Below are positions 16,580-24,356 of a stretch of DNA of 64,000 bases, piece by piece (position 1 is the stretch's first letter; each line of letters starts with the position of its first letter). Position numbers and translations under genes: made by a program. Source of the stretch: Niveispirillum sp943371025 (lineage in GTDB: Bacteria > Pseudomonadota > Alphaproteobacteria > Azospirillales > Azospirillaceae); NCBI GenBank assembly GCA_943371025.1, contig CALRTC020000014.1, positions 75,757 to 139,756 of the forward strand, in the 5' to 3' direction. The notes under the pieces are model-generated. The model did not search any database and had not been told where the DNA came from. It saw only the letters and a list, made by a program, of their open reading frames with translations.

Positions 16580-17185
16580 CTATTGCCGACCCATCGACAC
16601 CGTGTTGAGTGGCACGAACAAGGCGTCGGCACCGGCCGCCATGTCGCCCGTGAAAAGGGGATTGGCTGCCATCCGCAAGGGAAAGAACAGCCGTGTTCCC
16701 GACAGCACGGCTGGCGGCAGGGCCCGATCAGGTGGCATCTGCGCCAGCGTCGCGATGTAGCGTCGTGTCTCCATCGGCAACGCCACACCCTCGCGCAGAT
16801 GGGCTTCGTAGCGGGCTGGGCCAGCATTATAGGCGGCGAACAGGCCGGGATAACCAAAGCGGTCGTGCATCTGTCGGAGATAGGCCGCACCCGCCAGGAT
16901 ATTGGCAGCCGGATCGAATGGATCGTCACCAAGCCCATACCGGACACGCAATTCGGCCCAGGTTCCGGGCATGATCTGCATCAGTCCCATGGCCCCTTTC
17001 GGCGACAATGCCTGCCGATTGCCGCCGCTCTCCGCCTTCATCACCGCTCTGATCCAGTGCGGAGGGATGCCGAAGCGCCGGGCGGCCTCGACGATCTGCG
17101 GCTGCCACCGGTCGAGGTCGGCGGCCGGTGCCGGGGCGGCTATCGCCACCACGACGCCGGCCAGGGCCAATCTTAGCCGGTCCAT
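16580..17185 (-). CDS. VirB1-like lytic transglycosylase
   Basis: Periplasmic enzyme that locally opens peptidoglycan for channel assembly, 201 residues. Signal peptide 1-22 ends in PAPAA. The SLT domain (about 25-150) has the catalytic Glu52 in KAESGGNRQALSPKGA, followed by GLMQIMPGTW, DPFDPAANILAGAAYL and FAAYNAGPARYE, all typical of the fold. A C-terminal extension of ~45 residues has no recognised domain. Its start overlaps the traF stop by 13 bases, so it is in one transcription unit with rdfS-traF. Confidence 0.92.
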   Translation of the reverse strand: MDRLRLALAGVVVAIAAPAPAADLDRWQPQIVEAARRFGIPPHWIRAVMKAESGGNRQALSPKGAMGLMQIMPGTWAELRVRYGLGDDPFDPAANILAGAAYLRQMHDRFGYPGLFAAYNAGPARYEAHLREGVALPMETRRYIATLAQMPPDRALPPAVLSGTRLFFPLRMAANPLFTGDMAAGADALFVPLNTVSMGRQ

Positions 17186-17721
17186 AAGGGCACCAGCCGG
17201 CCGATGACATTCTCCACCGGCACCGGCCCGAAATAGCGGCTGTCGAAGCTATCCGGCACCTCGCTCATCAGCAGGAACAGTTCGCCTGCCCGCAATGTCC
17301 GGCAGCCATTCCAGGTGGGCAGCGGGCGTCCCTGCCGGTCTTCCTCCAGGCGCGGTCCGGCGACTTCGCCATTGATGACGACATGGTGCCAGAAGCCACA
17401 CACCTCGTCGCCACCCAGAGCCGCCACCTGCTTCACCAGCGGCACCCCAGCCGGCAGATAGCCACGTTGAATGGCCAGACCCCGCGCCGCTTCGGGTGCG
17501 TCGGCCAGCACCATATCGCCCTTCATGACCCGCTGAACCGGCAGCACCAGGTAGAGGCCGATCGGTGCCGAAGCACTCGCGTTCCACACCAGAAGCGGCG
17601 CCGGCCGAAGAATTGGCGCGATGCTGATGCCGCCGATGCCCAACGCTGCGAGGACCAGAATTGCGCGACGCTCACGCCGCCGGTGCCGTCGCCGGGAGCC
17701 TTTATTGAGCCCGCTGATCAT
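17173..17721 (-). CDS. traF: TraF-type S26 peptidase (pilin maturation)
   Basis: Membrane-bound serine peptidase of the signal peptidase S26/TraF family, 182 residues. In RP4, TraF processes and cyclises the TrbC prepilin, so the trbC product is the likely substrate. A basic N-terminus precedes a membrane anchor (about 20-38), the nucleophile motif SASAPIGLY (Ser51), and the general-base segment VPLVKQVAALGGD (Lys97). The start at 17721 follows GGGAGG. It overlaps the 3' end of the rdfS-like gene by 20 bases and the transglycosylase by 13. Lengths and motif spacing are normal. Confidence 0.93.
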   Translation of the reverse strand: MISGLNKGSRRRHRRRERRAILVLAALGIGGISIAPILRPAPLLVWNASASAPIGLYLVLPVQRVMKGDMVLADAPEAARGLAIQRGYLPAGVPLVKQVAALGGDEVCGFWHHVVINGEVAGPRLEEDRQGRPLPTWNGCRTLRAGELFLLMSEVPDSFDSRYFGPVPVENVIGRLVPLWTG

Positions 17722-17956
17722 GATGACCTCCCGGATCAGAGGTGCTGTCCCGGCCCTCGCCCTGCGACCAGCTATCCAGGTCATCGATGTGGTAGCGAAC
17801 GTAGCGGCCATGCTTACGGAAGCGGGGACCACTACCGGTCAGGCGCATCTTTTCCAGCGTCCGGTGCGACAAGCCGACATAGAAAGCGGCCTGTGCGGTG
17901 TTGAGGAAGGGACTGCCCTTCCTGGCCTGTGCAGCCCGGTTCACCTCGTCTTCCAT
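17702..17956 (-). CDS. rdfS: RdfS/AlpA-like excisionase or helix-turn-helix regulator
   Basis: Small winged helix-turn-helix protein of the AlpA/MerR-like excisionase class, 84 residues. The HTH covers about 13-60: FLNTAQAAFYVGLSHRTLEK, then a wing with RFRKHGRYVRY, followed by a basic, disordered tail. It overlaps traF, the same rdfS-traF arrangement as in the Mesorhizobium symbiosis ICE, where RdfS is the recombination directionality factor driving excision. The symbol is used by that analogy. The start at 17956 is preferred because GGAG lies six bases before it; an in-frame ATG at 17968 is possible. The integrase it would partner is not within the ICE part of the window. Confidence 0.78.
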   Translation of the reverse strand: MEDEVNRAAQARKGSPFLNTAQAAFYVGLSHRTLEKMRLTGSGPRFRKHGRYVRYHIDDLDSWSQGEGRDSTSDPGGHHDQRAQ

Positions 17957-18131
17957 GCCAATCTCCATCAGCCCAAGCAGCGGATGTCGCCGCAGGTGGG
18001 ATCAGCATGTCGGTCCTGGGCGTGCGTGAGGACGCTCGAAAATCCACCCCCTTGTTTTCGATCCCCCTGGCGCTGGACACACGAAAAGCCCCGCCCCGGA
18101 CGATACCGGAACGGGGCTTCGGAGAAGCGGA

Positions 18132-18470
18132 TCAGCGGTCGCGCGGCTCCCAAAGGATGATGTGGGTGTGGCCTTCGTCGGCGGGCTGGTCCAGCTTAAC
18201 GAGGCGGGCGTAGAGGGAGGACGGACCCAGTTCGGGCGCCCCCATCTTGAGGTTTAGATAGGTCTGACCGCTGGTTTTGGCGATCTGGCTCCAGCCGGCG
18301 CCGATCTCGTAGCGCTGGCCGTTGCCGGCATAGACGCGATGATCGGGAGCATCCTCCGACAGCTTGTACGTCGGCACGATTGTGAGATTGGCGGTGACGT
18401 TGAGGGTCTTGAGGATGCCGGAATAGACACCGTCGTCGAGCTTGGTGAAGGTGCCGAGGGTAAGGGCCAT
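18132..18470 (-). CDS. DUF736 family protein
   Basis: 112 residues, matching the DUF736 family throughout: start MALTLGTFTKLDDGVYSGIL, middle NLTIVPTYKL and ENAPDHRVYAGN-like SEDAPDHRVYAGNG, then YEIGAGWSQ, YLNLKMGAPELG and a C-terminal HTHIILWEPRDR. DUF736 proteins are standard accessory genes of alphaproteobacterial ICEs and megaplasmids; their molecular role is unknown. It is preceded by GGAGACAG and, 125 bases upstream, by an 82-base palindrome. Confidence 0.93.
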   Translation of the reverse strand: MALTLGTFTKLDDGVYSGILKTLNVTANLTIVPTYKLSEDAPDHRVYAGNGQRYEIGAGWSQIAKTSGQTYLNLKMGAPELGPSSLYARLVKLDQPADEGHTHIILWEPRDR

Positions 18471-18595
18471 GATCTGTCTCCTTCGCTGCTGGTCGCAGGA
18501 TCATCCCCGCGATGTCCTCGGCGGCAGAGCCCGCATAGGCGGCCATGCCATCCGACGCGAAGCGACGGACCGGAACGAAGTGGAGGACCTGAGGG

Positions 18596-18677
18596 TGAGA
18601 AAATTTGCTTCGCGAGGAATGCCGGAACCGGGGGCCCCGCCCCTGGCGGGGTGGTTCCGGCAGGGGAAATTTTCTCA
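18596..18677. repeat. 82-bp nested palindrome upstream of DUF736
   Basis: Three nested inverted pairs: TGAGAAAATTT (18596-18606) with AAATTTTCTCA (18667-18677); GCCGGAACC (18621-18629) with GGTTCCGGC (18653-18661); and CCCCGCC (18635-18641) with GGCGGGG (18645-18651) around a 3-base loop. It lies in the 713-base gap (18471-19183) between the divergent DUF736 and Zn-ribbon genes. I see no coding region in the rest of that gap, only promoter-sized space for both genes. Confidence 0.75.
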
Positions 18678-19183
18678 AGCCCCGAGGGTTGGCAAGGGCG
18701 CCGCGGGCTCTAGCCATCAGGAGGACAGCGGGGATTGGGCTGCGAAAGCAGGGGTCTGAAGGAGACGGTAGCGCCAACCTCCTGCCCAACCACGATACGA
18801 TGCGCGACCCTCCGGACGGAACCAAGCCCGTTGTCAGCATCGAGCCCAATGCCCCACGGACAGCACGGCAAGGCCCGCACAGTCCGGATTGCTGCGATGG
18901 CAAGCACCGATGATTGGCTGCCGAAAGGACGGCCAAAGCCGGAACCCTGGGACCTTGAACCCGACGGCGGGCGCTGTGTCGGGCTCCAACCCATCGGCCC
19001 GCGTCAAAGCGAACTCCACTCCCGTCGGGATCAACCGACACAGGCTTCATCTGCACCCGTGAGCGATCATTGGGGGCAATGCGAACGTGGCGGATAGAGA
19101 TGGCGCAGTCCACCTCCGTCTTTTGCAATTCCTATCGCCTCATCCGTGCATTAGTTTCGCGCCGCCCAATGACGAGGTCGATG

Positions 19184-19546
19184 ATGGACAGTGACGTGAA
19201 ATGCCCCGAGTGCGGGTCTGAACATGCATATCAGGACGGCAGCATCTGGGTTTGTCCGGAATGCGCCCACGAATGGAGCCAGCAAGCGACCGTTGGCGAG
19301 ACCGGCGCACAGGAAGCGGATGGGCTTGGCACCATCCACGATGCCAATGGAAACGCGCTCGCCGATGGTGACAGCGTCACGGTCATCAAAGATCTGAAGG
19401 TCAAGGGATCATCTCTGGTCGTCAAAGGCGGAACCAAAGTGAAAAACATCCGCCTTGTGGACGGGGCCGATGGCCACAACATCGCCTGTAAGATCGATGG
19501 TATCGGCGCGATGAATTTGAAATCGGAGTTCGTGAAGAAGGCTTAA
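19184..19546 (+). CDS. YjdM/PhnA-like zinc-ribbon protein
   Basis: 120 residues. An N-terminal zinc ribbon has two CPEC knuckles (Cys7/Cys10 and Cys24/Cys27) in CPECGSEHAYQDGS and WVCPECAHEW. A C-terminal SH3-like beta domain follows (GNALADGDSVTVIKDLKVKG, GTKVKNIRLVDG), the YjdM/PhnA domain pair. Despite the PhnA name the function is unclear. The start at 19184 sits six bases after GAGG; an ATG three bases earlier is less well spaced. It is the only plus-strand gene in the leading region and may be cargo. Confidence 0.9.
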   Translation: MDSDVKCPECGSEHAYQDGSIWVCPECAHEWSQQATVGETGAQEADGLGTIHDANGNALADGDSVTVIKDLKVKGSSLVVKGGTKVKNIRLVDGADGHNIACKIDGIGAMNLKSEFVKKA

Positions 19547-19566
19547 AAAGGCCGGGGGAACACCCG

Positions 19567-20505
19567 TCACCCCCCGAACCGCCACACCGGAATGCCCATC
19601 CTGCGGGCCTTGTCGGCCAGGTTCTGCGAGATGCCGGAGCCGGGGAAGGCCACCAGCCCGATGGGCAGCGCCTCCAGCAGCGTGTCATTGCGGCGGAACG
19701 GTGCTGCCTTCTTGTGGCGGGTCCAGTCAGGCTTGTAGACGATCTGCGGCACCTGCCGGTGATCCGCCCAGCAGGCGGCGATGCGTTCGGCCCCCTTTGG
19801 GGTGCCACCATGCAGCAGCACCATGTCGGGGTGCTTGGCATGGACCTTGTCCAGGGCGGACCAGATGCGATCAACGTCGTTGAACTCAACGCCGCCGGCA
19901 AAAGCGATCTTGGTGCCGGGCGGTATCAGCATATTCGTGTCGGCGTAGCGGCGGGCGGCGATATGATCGCGGCTGTCGATCACCGCCGCCGTCAGGGTCC
20001 GGTGGCTCAATTGCGATCCCTGGCGGGGGCGCCAGATGGAGCCGGTGAGGGCCTCGTACATCTCGGCGGCAGCGTCGCGGAAGAACTCGAAAGCGTTGCG
20101 GCGCTCGATCAGGCCAACGCCTTCCGCTATTAGCCGCTCCAGTTCGACGGAACGGATTTCCGAGCCGTCCTGCTCATTCTGGCTGCGCAGTTGGGCCTGC
20201 TCGTTGCTGTCCAGGTCGCGCTCCAGGCCGGCGATGCGGCGGTGGAAGACGTTGACGCAGGCCCAGAGCAGGTCGCCCAGGTCGTCCTCCAGCCGGGTGC
20301 CGGTCAGCAGGCCGGCCAGGGTTTCCAGGCACGCCCCGATCTCGGCCCGGGCCTGCTCCGCATCGGGCAAGGGGCGTGGGTCCGGCTCGTCCTGGAAAGG
20401 CCGATAGCCATAGAGCTGCAACTCCTCCAGCAGGTGGGCGGACGGGGCCGATGCGTCTGGCGTCTCATCATCGGGGGACAGGGAATGGGTGGTCAGGCGG
20501 GTCAT
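19567..20505 (-). CDS. DUF2493 (SLOG-type) family protein
   Basis: 312 residues. The N-terminal ~190 residues are charged helices typical of ICE DUF2493 proteins. The C-terminal domain (about 195-312) is the Rossmann-like DUF2493/YspA fold of the SLOG superfamily: KIAFAGGVEFNDVDRIWSAL, MVLLHGGTPKGAERIAACWA, and GLVAFPGSGISQNLADKA. SLOG domains bind nucleotide-derived ligands, so a sensing or processing role is possible; none is proven for this family. The start at 20505 follows AGGAGG. It converges with the Zn-ribbon gene, the stops being 20 bases apart. Confidence 0.9.
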   Translation of the reverse strand: MTRLTTHSLSPDDETPDASAPSAHLLEELQLYGYRPFQDEPDPRPLPDAEQARAEIGACLETLAGLLTGTRLEDDLGDLLWACVNVFHRRIAGLERDLDSNEQAQLRSQNEQDGSEIRSVELERLIAEGVGLIERRNAFEFFRDAAAEMYEALTGSIWRPRQGSQLSHRTLTAAVIDSRDHIAARRYADTNMLIPPGTKIAFAGGVEFNDVDRIWSALDKVHAKHPDMVLLHGGTPKGAERIAACWADHRQVPQIVYKPDWTRHKKAAPFRRNDTLLEALPIGLVAFPGSGISQNLADKARRMGIPVWRFGG

Positions 20506-20579
20506 GGCGGCCTCCTGGATCTCCGGTTGGCCACGCCCTCCGCGGCCTTCATGGGGATCACCGGCCTGGGCTACAGGCC

Positions 20580-20704
20580 GGGTCCGCACCCGCTTTGCGG
20601 GCCGGAGCGGCAGCGGAGGATGGGGACCCGCGCTTTCTTGTCCCGCGAGGAGGCCGCCCTCGGGCGGCCGGGGAAGAAAGCAAGCGGGCCGCCATTGCGG
20701 ACCC
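20580..20704. repeat. 125-bp nested palindrome upstream of DUF2493
   Basis: Nested arms from outside in: GGGTCCGCA (20580-20588) with TGCGGACCC (20696-20704); CCCGCTT (20589-20595) with AAGCGGG (20682-20688); GCTTTCTT (20632-20639) with AAGAAAGC (20674-20681); and GGCCGCCC (20652-20659) with GGGCGGCC (20662-20669) around a 2-base loop. A further hairpin CCGGCCTG/CAGGCCGG lies just left. It occupies the 338-base gap 20506-20843, which has no gene, upstream of DUF2493 on the minus strand. Confidence 0.78.
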
Positions 20705-20843
20705 GGCCGGCCCTGGCAGATCCCCTCCCCCGAAGGCCGCGGGCGCGGTCCTGACCGCATAACCCGGAGAGCCCAACACATGCCGCCAACCAGGTCCCTG
20801 CCCCTCCCCGATGAGGCTGACCATGGCCGGCGATCACCTGCCG

Positions 20844-21836
20844 CTATGGAAGGAAGTGCTCGACGTCGTCGGGATGGAGTTGCCCGACAAGCCGTTTCCG
20901 CAGCGCCGGCAGGCCATCGACCAGCATATCGGCGTTGAAATCCTTGCGATGTGGCCGCAGCGGCTGGATGTCGATACCAGCGGCCTTACCGCGCAGGAAA
21001 AGCCGTTCCAGCGCCCGACTGCCGGCTGCGTCCTTGTCCTGGAGAACGTAGAGACGGCGCAGGTCAGGCGGGAATAGCAGGGCGGCGAGGTGGCCGGCAG
21101 ACAGGGCGGCGACCAGCGGCAGCCCCGGCACGATCATGCGCACCGTCAACGTGGTTTCGATGCCTTCGCCCGCCGCCATGATGGCACCGGCCGCACCAAA
21201 GCGCACGCCGTTGCCCAGCAGATGCCCCATGGACCGACGGGGTTCGTCCAGCGCAGCCTTGCCGCCATCCACGCCCAGCCAGGTGCGGTGCAGGCCGGTC
21301 AGGTGACCATCTTGATCGGTGACAGCGGCGATCAGTGCCGGCAGGCTGACACGGCCTCGAGGCTCCCGCCGGTGACAGCGTGGATGGAAACGCAGGGCCG
21401 GCTCGGGCTGGGCCAGGATGATGCCGCGTCCGACCAGATAGCGCTCAGCCAAGGTGCCCGGCAACGGCCGGCTGGCCGCGAACAGGCGATGGCAGGACTG
21501 GGGTGAGCCGGTACCGGCCGGCACAAAGGAGCAACCGGACGACACCGGCAACGGCATGCGCAGGAAGGCTCGGGCCTCGTCCATGGCCTCGCGGAGAGAC
21601 AGGTTGCGGTTCAGGGCGATCAGGTCCAGCAGGTCGCCATGCTGGCCCGTGGCAGCATCGGCCCACCGGCCGGCCGTTGACCCTGTCAGGCGGACATAGA
21701 GGCTGCGGCCGGCATGGCCTTGTACATCGCCCACCTGCCAGTAGTTGCCCTGGCGGCGGCCATTGGGCAGGAACTGGCGGCACACCGCCTCGGCCTCCAG
21801 CGCGAGGCGATGTGCAAGGTGACCGGCATCCCCCAT
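20844..21836 (-). CDS. Toprim-domain protein (primase-like)
   Basis: 330 residues, of the DUF7146/Toprim class common on conjugative elements. An N-terminal zinc-free primase-like region has YWQVGDVQGHAGRSLYVRL and GDLLDLIAL. The C-terminal Toprim domain has the glutamate motif AAGEGIETTLTV (about 215-226) and the acidic DxD-type motif YVLQDKDAAG (about 265). Such proteins may prime DNA synthesis on the incoming strand; that is family-level inference. It follows the DUF6117 gene by two bases and is probably translated with it. Confidence 0.88.
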   Translation of the reverse strand: MGDAGHLAHRLALEAEAVCRQFLPNGRRQGNYWQVGDVQGHAGRSLYVRLTGSTAGRWADAATGQHGDLLDLIALNRNLSLREAMDEARAFLRMPLPVSSGCSFVPAGTGSPQSCHRLFAASRPLPGTLAERYLVGRGIILAQPEPALRFHPRCHRREPRGRVSLPALIAAVTDQDGHLTGLHRTWLGVDGGKAALDEPRRSMGHLLGNGVRFGAAGAIMAAGEGIETTLTVRMIVPGLPLVAALSAGHLAALLFPPDLRRLYVLQDKDAAGSRALERLFLRGKAAGIDIQPLRPHRKDFNADMLVDGLPALRKRLVGQLHPDDVEHFLP

Positions 21837-21838
21837 GG

Positions 21839-22084
21839 TCAGGCGTCGGTGCCGCCCGGACCACCGGGGGCATCCGGCGGAAGGTAAGCGTCGTAGGGAT
21901 TGCCATCGGCGAGATGACCGAAGGGGGTAATGATGATGCCGCGCTGATCTCGAGCGACGGCACAGATGACGTAGCGCGGCTCGCCGGTAATGGCATCATT
22001 GCATTCCAGCAGCGCCAGATTGCCGTCCCGGGCGGCGCGCAGAAGCGTGCTGAAATTGCCGCGGGCATGGTCGGGTATTGCCAT
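21839..22084 (-). CDS. DUF6117 family protein
   Basis: 81 residues, matching DUF6117 over its length: MAIPDHARGNFSTLLRAARD, NLALLECNDAITGEPRYVIC, and TPFGHLADGNPYDAYLPPDAP. The function is unknown; it accompanies parB, toprim and DUF2493 genes on alphaproteobacterial ICEs. Start behind CGGGAG. A terminator-like hairpin with a T-run lies only 14 bases before the start, so its expression may depend on readthrough of that hairpin. Confidence 0.88.
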   Translation of the reverse strand: MAIPDHARGNFSTLLRAARDGNLALLECNDAITGEPRYVICAVARDQRGIIITPFGHLADGNPYDAYLPPDAPGGPGGTDA

Positions 22085-22097
22085 GATCCGTCTCCCG

Positions 22098-22130
22098 AAA
22101 AAAGAATGGCCCGGCGCTGAGGCCGGGCCA
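22098..22130 (-). terminator. Rho-independent terminator or attenuator between parB and DUF6117
   Basis: On the minus strand, TGGCCCGGC and GCCGGGCCA (22130-22122 and 22115-22107) form a nine-base perfect stem with a six-base loop, followed by TTCTTTTTT (22106-22098). It is 22 bases past the parB stop and runs right up to the DUF6117 ribosome-binding site, so it can both end the parB transcript and attenuate the downstream genes. Confidence 0.8.
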
Positions 22131-22152
22131 GGGGTGGAAGGGGAAGGTCGGA

Positions 22153-24243
22153 TTATTCGGCGGCGATCGACTGTGCCACCTCTTGCGGGTCTTCCACCGG
22201 TACCGTGTTTTCCGGCTCGATATCGGCAGCCGGCTGTTTCACGGGGTTGGTTTCCCCTTCCGGTGCGGCCATCACCTGCCCCGGCGTGCGCAGCAGTGCG
22301 GGCAACCAGTTGCTGCCGGCCAGCATCAGTTCGGCCTGCACCGCCATGTCGGGCTTACGGAGATGGTCGATCTGGCGGGCGGCAGCCTCGCCCTTGGCCT
22401 CGGTCACGGCTTCCAGGATGCGGGCCTTGGTAACGCGACCCAGATAGTTCAGCGCCGTCGGCGCCCAGCCCAAAACCGCCATGTCGAGTTGGACGGCACT
22501 CGCCAGCCGGTCGGCGTGATGCCGGCTCTCCGGCCCATACTCGCCGGACGATTGCACGGCATGCACCGTCTGGCCGACACAATGGGCGAACAGCGCCGCC
22601 CGGCTGTCGGCGTCGAAACCCACCAGCGCATCCCAGAGATCACGCGGGTCCTGGGGCAACTGCTCCCCCCAGTTTTCATGCCGGGCGTTGATGGACCGGG
22701 CCGGAATGCTGTCTGCCAGCCCCGGAGGTTCCGCCATGAAGCCGGGACTCCGGGCCGTGATCTGCAGGCAGGAATTGGCGCTGCGATGGTAGAAGAGCTG
22801 GAGGCACAGAAGGTGCAGTGCTGCGATGAAGGCCGTGTCCGGGTCCCGGGCCAGGGCATCGCGCAGGGCCAGGGTCCGATAGGCTGTCAGTTCCATCACC
22901 AGCCGTTCGGGCAGCGGCTTCAGCCCCTCGTCTTCCGGTTCGGGCTCCTGGCTGACGGAACCGCCGGTATGGGCGACATGGGCGACCGCCGGGATACGGG
23001 AGCCTTCCGCATCGCCACCTTCCTCGGCGGGAGAAGCTTGCGGCGGCGCCGGTTCTTCGACGCGCGGCTCATCCTCCGGCCGGACATAGCCGCGTTCAAC
23101 CCGCAGCAGCCCGTCCGACCCAATGCTGACATAGCAGCCGGCCCGCGCGATCTCTTCCGGATCGTAGCGCACGGGCCGCTGTTCCAGCACGGCGATCTCG
23201 CCGGAAATGGCCGTCAGGCGCTGATCCACCTCCTCGGAAATCTCGCCATCATCGTCATGCTCCTGGGCCAGCCGGTCATATTCATCCTGTAGCGCGGCGT
23301 AGCAGGCCTCCTCCTGCGCCGTACGAGCGATCACCTCGCCCCGCAAACGGCGCTGGCCGGCGGCATGGCCGTAGAGGAAGTCGGTATCGACCTCCATCCA
23401 TTTCCAGCCCTCCTCCATCACCGTCTCTGCGGCCTTGGCCAGCTTATCCGCCGCCAACCGTTCCAGCAGCGGCACATCGCCCAGCCAGCCGCCATCATCG
23501 GGCGTGAACAGATCGCGCATTACCGGCCCACCCGCCGCGACATAGGCGTCCAGCCCCACGAACTGCGCCCGCTTGTCATGGGCCGGGATGCTGCCGGCTG
23601 TCAGTGCGCGGCGGATGTGATAGGGTTCCCGCTGCCAGGGCTGGGTCAGGGAGGCCCAAACCTGCTCCTGGTGCTCATGGTTGCTGCTGACGCTGAAGGC
23701 CATCACCATCTCCAGCGTCATGCCATCCTCGGCATAGAGATCCAGCAGCTTCGGCGACACCGAGGCCAGGCGCAGCCGCTGCTTGACCACGGCGGGTGTG
23801 ATGAAGAACCGAGCGGCAATGTCCTCCTCGCTCAACCCCTTGTCGCGCAGGGTCTGGAAGGTGCGGAACTGGTCGAGCGGGTGCAATGCCACGCGTTGCA
23901 GGTTCTCGGCCAGGCTGTCCTCCTCGCCCAGCCCTCCGGTACGGATAACGCAAGGGATAGGCGCGGTACGGGAAAGGCGCTTCCGCTTGACCAGCAGTTC
24001 CAGCGCCCGGTAGCGCCGCCCGCCCGGCGCCACTTCGTAGATGCCCGTCTCCTTGCCTTCGGCGTCCAGCCGCGGACGGACGGGGAGGCCGTGCAGCAGC
24101 GTGCGATTGGCGATGTCCTCCGCCAGGTCGGCGATGGACACGCCGGCCTTGACCTTGCGGACATTGGCCTGGGACAGGACCAGCTTGTTGAACGGAATGT
24201 CCTGGGACCGGCTCAGGACGATCTTGGCGGTATTTGCAGCCAT
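22153..24243 (-). CDS. ParB/Spo0J-family protein (large ICE type)
   Basis: 696 residues, much longer than chromosomal ParB (~290). The N-terminal ParB/sulfiredoxin-like domain covers about 15-110: IPFNKLVLSQANVRKVKAG, EVAPGGRRYRALELL, and SLAENLQRVALHPLDQF. The HTH follows (GLSEEDIAARFFITPAVVKQ, about 130-165), then a KorB/ParB-like helical segment. The remaining ~450 residues form the C-terminal region seen in ICE ParB proteins, with an acidic linker. It may act in partition, regulation or as a nuclease-like protective factor in the recipient; the sequence does not decide. Its start is preceded by a hairpin shared with the DUF932 gene. Confidence 0.9.
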   Translation of the reverse strand: MAANTAKIVLSRSQDIPFNKLVLSQANVRKVKAGVSIADLAEDIANRTLLHGLPVRPRLDAEGKETGIYEVAPGGRRYRALELLVKRKRLSRTAPIPCVIRTGGLGEEDSLAENLQRVALHPLDQFRTFQTLRDKGLSEEDIAARFFITPAVVKQRLRLASVSPKLLDLYAEDGMTLEMVMAFSVSSNHEHQEQVWASLTQPWQREPYHIRRALTAGSIPAHDKRAQFVGLDAYVAAGGPVMRDLFTPDDGGWLGDVPLLERLAADKLAKAAETVMEEGWKWMEVDTDFLYGHAAGQRRLRGEVIARTAQEEACYAALQDEYDRLAQEHDDDGEISEEVDQRLTAISGEIAVLEQRPVRYDPEEIARAGCYVSIGSDGLLRVERGYVRPEDEPRVEEPAPPQASPAEEGGDAEGSRIPAVAHVAHTGGSVSQEPEPEDEGLKPLPERLVMELTAYRTLALRDALARDPDTAFIAALHLLCLQLFYHRSANSCLQITARSPGFMAEPPGLADSIPARSINARHENWGEQLPQDPRDLWDALVGFDADSRAALFAHCVGQTVHAVQSSGEYGPESRHHADRLASAVQLDMAVLGWAPTALNYLGRVTKARILEAVTEAKGEAAARQIDHLRKPDMAVQAELMLAGSNWLPALLRTPGQVMAAPEGETNPVKQPAADIEPENTVPVEDPQEVAQSIAAE

Positions 24244-24256
24244 GGATTTTCTCCAC

Positions 24257-24297
24257 GACGGGCCGGTGGAAGCCTCTCTCCCACCTAGCAGCCCGTC
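24257..24297 (-). promoter_or_regulatory. Leader hairpin of parB (shared motif, copy 1)
   Basis: In the minus-strand leader, GACGGGC and GCCCGTC close an outer stem (24297-24291 with 24263-24257). An inner stem GGTGG/CCACC encloses the purine-rich loop GAGAGAGGCTT. The hairpin ends one or two bases before the GGAG ribosome site of parB. The same outer stem and the loop core GAGAGGCTTCC recur before DUF932, but with a different inner-stem sequence that still pairs. Confidence 0.65.
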
Positions 24298-24356
24298 GCA
24301 AAGCCCCCCTGCCCTCCTCTGCCTCGAAACGCCCGAAGCCGCCCCCCGGCCGCCGG

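Noticed and set aside
18196..19128. Open frame of ~310 codons on the minus strand across DUF736 and its upstream gap
   Set aside because: It overlaps DUF736 in another frame and its composition (Arg/Pro/Ser-rich) is that of noncoding GC-rich DNA. The palindrome lies inside it.
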